Assembly (NCBI GenBank): GCA_963605745.1
Contig: CAVCWT010000041.1
Span: forward strand, 1 to 21,329
Direction of reading: 5' to 3'
From: CAG-791 sp963605745
GTDB taxonomy: Bacteria; Bacillota; Clostridia; Lachnospirales; Lachnospiraceae
Length of the DNA: 21,329 nt
Shown piece after piece: positions 17,052-21,329 of the stretch. Each line of letters starts with the position of its first letter. Position 1 is the stretch's first letter. Made by a program: the position numbers and the translations under genes. The notes under the pieces were generated by a model. It saw nothing but the letters and a program-made list of their open reading frames with translations, was not told the origin of the DNA and did not search any database.

Positions 17052-19649
17052 ATGAAATATGCTTTTATAATATCCGTTTGCGTCTTAAATTCTATTATGT
17101 TATCGGCAGGTAACTATTACGGAAAGAAAATCAGCATCGAGGACGGACTTTCACAGGCAAGCATCACCTGCATCACATACAGCCACCAGAACGGAGCCTT
17201 GTGGATAGGCACCAAATTCGGACTTAACGAATACAGCAATGGAAGCATCCACACTTTTACGGATGGAGCTTGCGGAAGCCATATATATAGCATCTATAGC
17301 GATCGTCTGAACAATCTCTGGATATCTTCGGCAAAAGGACTTTCCTATATAGACGGACAGACCGGAGACATAAATGAAGTATCCGCAGATGCGACGACCT
17401 GCGTGACGGAGCACAACGACACCCTCTATGTCGGAGGGAACAGAGGTCTCTTATATTACGACAGGGCCACGAATTCCATCAAGGGCGAGCCTTCATCGAT
17501 ATGGACGGACATTCTGAACATCTACTCCTATGATGGCGGACTCATCTGCATAGACAGAAAAAACGGCATTTCTTTCATCCGGAACGGCAGCTCCGACTTG
17601 CTTGACATTCCAGACATCACTGGGCACACCCTAATGGCATCCTGTATGGACGAAGATAACCTTTACCTTTCGATTCTGGGAGAAGGGCTGATCATATACA
17701 ATCTGAAAAACAAAACCATAGACAGATCCCTCCACGGCAAATACAAGGACCTGGCCATCATCCTGTCCATCTGCAAGATAAATGAGGACATCTGGATCGG
17801 CACGGATGGTAACGGGATATTCATTCTGGATTCTGCCGATCACAGTCCCCGCGCTGCAGACGAATGTTTCTCGCTCAACCCGGGCACAGAACTTCCCGAA
17901 GCCGTATCCTGCATCTACCAGGACCCTTTCGGCAACATCTGGACCGGAGGAGAGCAGTTCGGCGTTACGGGTCTCAAGCTGTCTTCCATCCAGAGCTTTC
18001 TTACCGCCCAGATCATCAACACCGTATATATATCCGAAAACAAAGGACTCACATTCATAGGCAGCAACGGGGACGGCATATATTATTTCTTCCCCGAGAC
18101 AGGAGAAAAACGGCATCTGGACCAGACTGCAGGAATGAAGATAACATCAATGGCGGATTATGATAGGGATCGCCTGCTTTTCTGCGCATACAACCAGGGA
18201 TTTTTCCTGTACAACACTAGGACCGGCTCACTGGTGCCATACATACTGAAAGACAAAGAGACAAATGCTCGGGAATGCCTCTACGGCAACGCTCCCGAGA
18301 TATACAGAACCGGTGACGGCCGCCTTATAATCTTCGCCGTAAACAACTATATTCTGAATCCGCAGAACGGATCCTGTGCCAGAATCAATTCGAAGCCGGA
18401 AGAATATGCCGCAGACCTTCAAACGGTTTACCCCCTTAAAGGTGACGACATATATAGCTTTTCCAAAGACGGCATCTACCTAGTGAATATCGAACAGAAT
18501 AGGATCTCACGTATTTTTGAGCCGACAGCGACAACCGGTTCGATAAACTGCATCTCTTACAGTGACTCCCTGTTCGTGTTCGGCACAGACTCGGGACTTT
18601 ACAGGTTCGATACCGTCGAGCGCTCCTACAACCAAATAAGCACAAGCCTTTTCAAAAGAGTAACCGGTCTTTGCCTGGACGATGAGAACAACCTGTGGGT
18701 AAGCGCCGACAACACTCTGTTCAAATACTGCAACGGAACATTCGTCCTCATAGGCGAAAACAGCGGAGTCGCGGCCAATGAAATCAACAACTGCGCCGTC
18801 AGTCCGGATGGAGCAGTATATCTGGCGGGTACAAGAGGACTCCTGAAATTAAGCGGGAACCGCCAGGTATCAGAAAGCGCCATAAGTCTTATTGCCAAAT
18901 CGATTACTCTTAATGACATCTCCGTCGATGGTGTGTCGGTTTCACACGGCAGCAACATAATCAGAGTTCCGCACAAAACGAAGAATCTGAATGTCTCCAT
19001 ATCCCTGCACAATGCCGATCCGCTAGAAAAAGTCGTTTACCGATATGCAGTCAACGGAACTTCTTACGTAATCGAAACTTTCGACGAGAACATACAGGTT
19101 CCTCTGCTCAAAGCCGGAATGTATCTGCTGGAAGTTTCCTTTCTGACCAACGACGGCAACTGGAGCGCACCCCAGACCATCCTCAGAATCAACAAGCAGA
19201 AACCCTGGTACAGGACCGGCGCCTTCTACTTCCTTCTCTCACTAATAGCGCTGACCCTTCTAATTCTAGCATTCGCAGAATGGAGAAGCAAGACAATACA
19301 AGCACTTGAAGCCAAATACGAAAAACGGGACCAGTCCTTTATCAACAGATTCGATACCTACATCACCGAACATCTGGCCGACCCAGACCTGTCAGCAAAC
19401 GAAATCGCACGCGACTTCGCGATGAGCAGGGCATCCCTATATGCCAAAGTAAAGGACTCCTTCTCTTCCGGAATCGGCGAATACATAGAAGGGAAAAGAA
19501 TTCAGGAGGCCAAAAGACTCCTGAAGGAGACCTCGCTCAGCGTGACCGAGATATCCGAGCGCACAGGCTATTCGTCACAGCGATACTTCAGTACCCGCTT
19601 CAAGAAATGCACAAACCGGTCCCCTCTTTCCTACCGGAAGAACAAGTGA
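17052..19649 (+). CDS. Membrane-spanning propeller sensor fused to AraC-type DNA-binding domain
   Basis: An 865-residue regulator from the ATG at 17052; a TTG 24 bases upstream is in frame but gives a poorer signal sequence. A signal segment (about 1-20) precedes a propeller with at least eleven Reg_prop-like strands such as LWIGTKFGL (50-58), LWISSAKGL (89-97), IWIGTDGNGI (247-256), LFVFGTDSGL (507-516) and VYLAGTRGLL (589-598). A Y_Y_Y-like domain (about 645-712) ends NDGNWSAP. One membrane helix (about 722-742) and a short helical linker lead to an AraC domain (about 765-863) with helix-turn-helices LSANEIARDFAMSRASLYAK and LSVTEISERTGYSSQRYFST. The histidine kinase and receiver modules of hybrid two-component regulators are absent, so the glycan signal must reach the DNA-binding domain mechanically or by oligomerisation. 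Divergent from the PUL, it is probably its activator. Confidence 0.9.
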   Translation: MKYAFIISVCVLNSIMLSAGNYYGKKISIEDGLSQASITCITYSHQNGALWIGTKFGLNEYSNGSIHTFTDGACGSHIYSIYSDRLNNLWISSAKGLSYIDGQTGDINEVSADATTCVTEHNDTLYVGGNRGLLYYDRATNSIKGEPSSIWTDILNIYSYDGGLICIDRKNGISFIRNGSSDLLDIPDITGHTLMASCMDEDNLYLSILGEGLIIYNLKNKTIDRSLHGKYKDLAIILSICKINEDIWIGTDGNGIFILDSADHSPRAADECFSLNPGTELPEAVSCIYQDPFGNIWTGGEQFGVTGLKLSSIQSFLTAQIINTVYISENKGLTFIGSNGDGIYYFFPETGEKRHLDQTAGMKITSMADYDRDRLLFCAYNQGFFLYNTRTGSLVPYILKDKETNARECLYGNAPEIYRTGDGRLIIFAVNNYILNPQNGSCARINSKPEEYAADLQTVYPLKGDDIYSFSKDGIYLVNIEQNRISRIFEPTATTGSINCISYSDSLFVFGTDSGLYRFDTVERSYNQISTSLFKRVTGLCLDDENNLWVSADNTLFKYCNGTFVLIGENSGVAANEINNCAVSPDGAVYLAGTRGLLKLSGNRQVSESAISLIAKSITLNDISVDGVSVSHGSNIIRVPHKTKNLNVSISLHNADPLEKVVYRYAVNGTSYVIETFDENIQVPLLKAGMYLLEVSFLTNDGNWSAPQTILRINKQKPWYRTGAFYFLLSLIALTLLILAFAEWRSKTIQALEAKYEKRDQSFINRFDTYITEHLADPDLSANEIARDFAMSRASLYAKVKDSFSSGIGEYIEGKRIQEAKRLLKETSLSVTEISERTGYSSQRYFSTRFKKCTNRSPLSYRKNK
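19622..19649 (+). repeat. 28-bp direct repeat, left copy (3' end of regulator gene)
   Basis: The 28 bases running from CCCTCTTTCC to AACAAGTGA encode the C-terminal LSYRKNK and stop codon of the regulator (with the last two bases of the preceding codon and the Pro codon reading into it). The identical 28 bases recur at 21222-21249, exactly 1600 bases away. Because the left copy is coding and the right is not, the repeat looks like an attachment site or target duplication at a gene's 3' end. Confidence 0.85.
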
Positions 19650-19675
19650 GAATACAGGTAAAGAATCCCACCCTA

Positions 19676-21094
19676 CTAAACCTGAAATAGATCGTCAAGT
19701 GTTACAACCATCTGAACAACATCTGAATTCTTTCCCTGAGCAAGGCCTTCAGTTGAAATCAGTACGGTATGGACAGCTTTTCTGGTGTCTGTAACAGTCA
19801 CGAATGTACTGCGTCGTTCCTCGAGTTGAGCAGCATAATCTGTAGAAATACTGAACGGTTCCCGGTAATTCTTAATCTCACAAAGATCTATTATCCCGTC
19901 TCTGCGATCAATCAACAGATCAACCTGCATTCCCCTACGCCCATTGCCGTTATCCGGAGTACACCTCCAGGCATATTCACTTGTCGCGACACCACTTATG
20001 CCAAGTTTCATCTTAATCTGCGGTATATGCCACAAACACGTTCTCTCAAATGCAAGACCGCTCCACGTATTATACAAAGGAGTTCCTATCAGTGACTTCC
20101 AATAATTATCGCCTGTACTGCGGTTATTCAAAAAACTGTAATAAAACAGCGTAAAATGATCTATGAGCTGATAGATACAATTCTGTTCACTTCCAAAAGA
20201 GATGTAATGTCTTATAAAACCACACCACTCCAAGTTATCCAGAATCTCCGAAAATGCACCATTGTCCTCAAAATCTCCAGTAGAAAGCAATTCCTTCCTG
20301 GTAAGGCCTTGGCGTTTTTGGGACAAATGTTTTATCACCTGGATATATTTCTCCGGTTTCTTATACAAAGCGGCATACAGCATTTCAAATTCATCGTGAA
20401 GTTCTCCGTCCTCGGAAAATATAAGACGATCTATCTCCTGTGCAACACTGACTCCTCGTCTAAGCAGACTCCAATAATACGGAACACCGCCGAAAATCAT
20501 ATATGCTTCAAGAATCTGTCTGCGGGAAAAGGATAATCCTCTAGACAAGCAAAGTTTCTCACATAAACCAAGAGAAAAAGGTTTAAGTGATATTTTGTGA
20601 TTCAGACGATTATGAAGTCCCCCCTTGTTCTTTATGATTTTTTTAACCATCCATGATGTGCTGCTTCCACATACGATAAAAACAATATCCTTACGGGCAG
20701 AGGCCCAACCGTTCCAAAAGCTTTCTACTGCACTAAGAAAACCCGACCGAGGAGCATCCATCCATGGAAGTTCGTCAAGAAAAATGACTTTCTTGCCATC
20801 AGGAAGAGATCTAATAAACCTCTCCAGTTCGCTGAAAGCATCTTCCCAATTGGAAAATTGCAAGGTATCGGTCTGTCCATGCTCTACAAGGGCTTTTCGG
20901 AATCTTGCAAGCTGCTTCTTAGAAGAAAGATTGGCTCCGCCGGTAAACTGAAAATCAAAATCATAGTCAAATGCCTCTCTAATGAGGAATGTCTTGCCTA
21001 CTCTGCGCCTGCCATATACGGCTACGAACTGAGAATACTCTTCCGATAAAGTACTCTTCAATATCGATATTTCATTATCGCGTCCTATAATCAT
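19676..21094 (-). CDS. AAA ATPase fused to DUF234 (PD-(D/E)xK nuclease-like) domain
   Basis: A 472-residue cytoplasmic protein. An N-terminal P-loop ATPase of the archaeal ATPase_2 type (about 1-230) shows Walker A GRRRVGKT (28-35), Walker B VIFLDELPW (103-111, Asp107/Glu108) and a sensor-like VCGSSTSWM. A winged-helix-like middle (about 240-320) follows, with LSQKRQGLTRKEL. The C-terminal DUF234 region (about 330-472) keeps a restriction-endonuclease-like core: LAFER with Glu350, QVDLLIDRR with Asp392, and CEIKN with Glu406 and Lys408. The family is widespread in Bacteroidota and archaea, and its cellular role is unknown to me. The gene is convergent with the regulator, with only 26 bases between the stop codons, and it is noticeably A/T-rich. 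Nuclease activity, defence or mobility roles are inferences. Confidence 0.85.
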   Translation of the reverse strand: MIIGRDNEISILKSTLSEEYSQFVAVYGRRRVGKTFLIREAFDYDFDFQFTGGANLSSKKQLARFRKALVEHGQTDTLQFSNWEDAFSELERFIRSLPDGKKVIFLDELPWMDAPRSGFLSAVESFWNGWASARKDIVFIVCGSSTSWMVKKIIKNKGGLHNRLNHKISLKPFSLGLCEKLCLSRGLSFSRRQILEAYMIFGGVPYYWSLLRRGVSVAQEIDRLIFSEDGELHDEFEMLYAALYKKPEKYIQVIKHLSQKRQGLTRKELLSTGDFEDNGAFSEILDNLEWCGFIRHYISFGSEQNCIYQLIDHFTLFYYSFLNNRSTGDNYWKSLIGTPLYNTWSGLAFERTCLWHIPQIKMKLGISGVATSEYAWRCTPDNGNGRRGMQVDLLIDRRDGIIDLCEIKNYREPFSISTDYAAQLEERRSTFVTVTDTRKAVHTVLISTEGLAQGKNSDVVQMVVTLDDLFQV

Positions 21095-21111
21095 ATCTAT
21101 GCTGTTTTGTG

Positions 21112-21119
21112 CAAATATA
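21112..21119 (-). promoter_or_regulatory. Candidate -7 element for the ATPase gene
   Basis: On the minus strand, TATATTTG is an exact match to the Bacteroidota TAnnTTTG element, 17 bases upstream of the ATG at 21094. The -33 position would fall inside the large hairpin arm, and no TTTG is present there. The promoter and hairpin are therefore physically coupled. Confidence 0.5.
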
Positions 21120-21129
21120 GTATTTTTTT

Positions 21130-21186
21130 TGTACGTAAATCAGCGGAAGTGGTTATTTTTTTGCCACTTCCGCTGATTTACGTACA
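21130..21186. repeat. Perfect 23-bp inverted repeat (large hairpin) upstream of the ATPase gene
   Basis: Arms 21130-21152 and 21164-21186 are exact reverse complements (outer ends TGTACGTAAATC.../...GATTTACGTACA) around an 11-base A/T loop containing seven Ts. Neither flank supplies a T-run in the right place, so it does not look like an intrinsic terminator. It sits directly upstream of the ATPase -7 element and could be an operator, a cruciform target, or a structural end of the cassette. Confidence 0.9.
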
Positions 21187-21221
21187 TTTCAGGCAGCGCG
21201 TGAATCTTTCCAGAGCGCCCG

Positions 21222-21249
21222 CCCTCTTTCCTACCGGAAGAACAAGTGA
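21222..21249 (+). repeat. 28-bp direct repeat, right copy
   Basis: An exact copy of the last 28 bases of the regulator gene (19622-19649), including its stop codon, but here outside any gene. Identity stops on both sides: the preceding base is G instead of C, and the following base is C instead of G. After it comes sequence leading to the terminator at 21277-21305, which probably once followed the regulator directly. Confidence 0.85.
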
Positions 21250-21276
21250 CGTAGCCACTGGCAATATACATACACA

Positions 21277-21305
21277 AAAAGACCGGCCAAAATGACCGGT
21301 CTTTT
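21277..21305. terminator. Bidirectional intrinsic terminator
   Basis: A 10-bp perfect stem (AAAAGACCGG/CCGGTCTTTT, arms 21277-21286 and 21296-21305) with a 9-base loop, A/T-rich at the outer ends so that either strand ends in a T-run. On the minus strand it directly follows the tRNA 3' end and would end that transcript. On the plus strand it would be the natural terminator of the regulator if the cassette were absent. Confidence 0.8.
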
Positions 21306-21309
21306 CGTG

Positions 21310-21329
21310 TGGTGCCACCGAGAATCGAA
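21310..21329 (-). tRNA. tRNA 3' end (partial, cut by window edge)
   Basis: Read on the minus strand, the last bases give a T-loop and T-stem 3' strand (TTCGATTC, then TCGG), a 7-base acceptor strand TGGCACC and discriminator A at 21310. CCA is not encoded (CAC follows), which is common in this phylum. The 5' part and anticodon lie outside the window, so the amino acid cannot be given; a terminator hairpin follows at once. Confidence 0.6.

Larger units (their letters stand above)
19650..21249. mobile_element. Putative inserted cassette carrying one ATPase-nuclease gene
   Basis: The segment is 1600 bases long including the right repeat, and is bounded by the two 28-bp direct repeats. Hand counts of 60-base lines give 22/60 and 19/60 G+C inside it (20341, 20161) against 31/60 and 30/60 in the PUL (14041, 10381). 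It holds one gene, its candidate promoter and a long hairpin. Removing one repeat copy plus the segment would join the regulator stop to a strong terminator at 21277-21305, which looks like the ancestral order. No integrase or transposase is present, so movement would need help in trans, or the element is immobile now. Confidence 0.6.

Noticed and set aside
21130..21186. Large palindrome as an invertible promoter or CRISPR unit
   Set aside because: The 11-base spacer is too short to hold a promoter, and there is only one unit, so neither phase-variation inversion nor a CRISPR array is supported.
21130..21186. Large palindrome as an intrinsic terminator
   Set aside because: No T-run follows the stem on either strand (ATTTC on plus, an A-run on minus).
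21107..21295. Plus-strand small frame of 62 codons spanning the hairpin and right repeat
   Set aside because: It reads through both arms of the 23-bp palindrome, the right repeat in a frame different from the regulator's, and into the terminator stem; it is unlikely to be translated. A vague AraC-tail resemblance (HFRQRV) is too short to count.

Overview
The window looks like a chromosomal piece of a Bacteroidota genome, most likely Bacteroidales. Support comes from two SusC/SusD pairs, lipoprotein signals with a lipobox cysteine, a propeller-type sensor/regulator, very short A/T-rich leaders in place of strong Shine-Dalgarno sites, and sequences matching the phylum's TAnnTTTG -7 promoter element. 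I cannot name a genus.

Bases 96-16938 on the minus strand are one tightly packed polysaccharide utilization locus (PUL) of ten genes. In transcription order they are: a ROK sugar kinase, a full-length SusC, its SusD, a second SusC without the usual N-terminal extension and TonB box, a second SusD, a DUF1735 lipoprotein, a lipoprotein with two PKD domains and a probable glycan-binding C-terminus, a lichenase-type GH16 glucanase, a GH16-like lipoprotein whose catalytic residues have decayed, and a GH2 exo-glycosidase of the exo-beta-D-glucosaminidase (CsxA) type. Gaps are 4-21 bases or overlaps, except a 60-base gap with a strong hairpin before the GH16. A weak terminator-like hairpin follows the last gene. 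The expected flow is: surface lipoproteins and SusD proteins bind the glycan, the SusCD pairs import oligosaccharides, the GH16 and GH2 depolymerise them, and the ROK kinase phosphorylates a released monosaccharide. GH16 plus GH2 does not fix the substrate; a beta-linked glucan, mannan or glucosamine-containing glycan are all possible.

A 113-base divergent intergenic region (16939-17051) separates the PUL from its probable regulator on the plus strand (17052-19649). The regulator has a periplasmic propeller sensor, a Y_Y_Y domain and one membrane helix joined directly to an AraC DNA-binding domain, with no histidine kinase or receiver domain. A 17-bp palindrome lies just before its start codon.

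Bases 19650-21249 look like an inserted cassette. It is clearly more A/T-rich than the PUL and contains one gene, an AAA ATPase fused to a DUF234 PD-(D/E)xK nuclease-like domain. Its promoter lies next to a 23-bp perfect hairpin. The last 28 bases of the regulator gene, stop codon included, are repeated exactly at the far end, so the segment is bounded by direct repeats exactly 1600 bases apart. Beyond it lie a terminator and the 3' end of a tRNA gene on the minus strand, cut by the window edge. This att-like, integrase-free ATPase-nuclease cassette is the best candidate for an undescribed system here.
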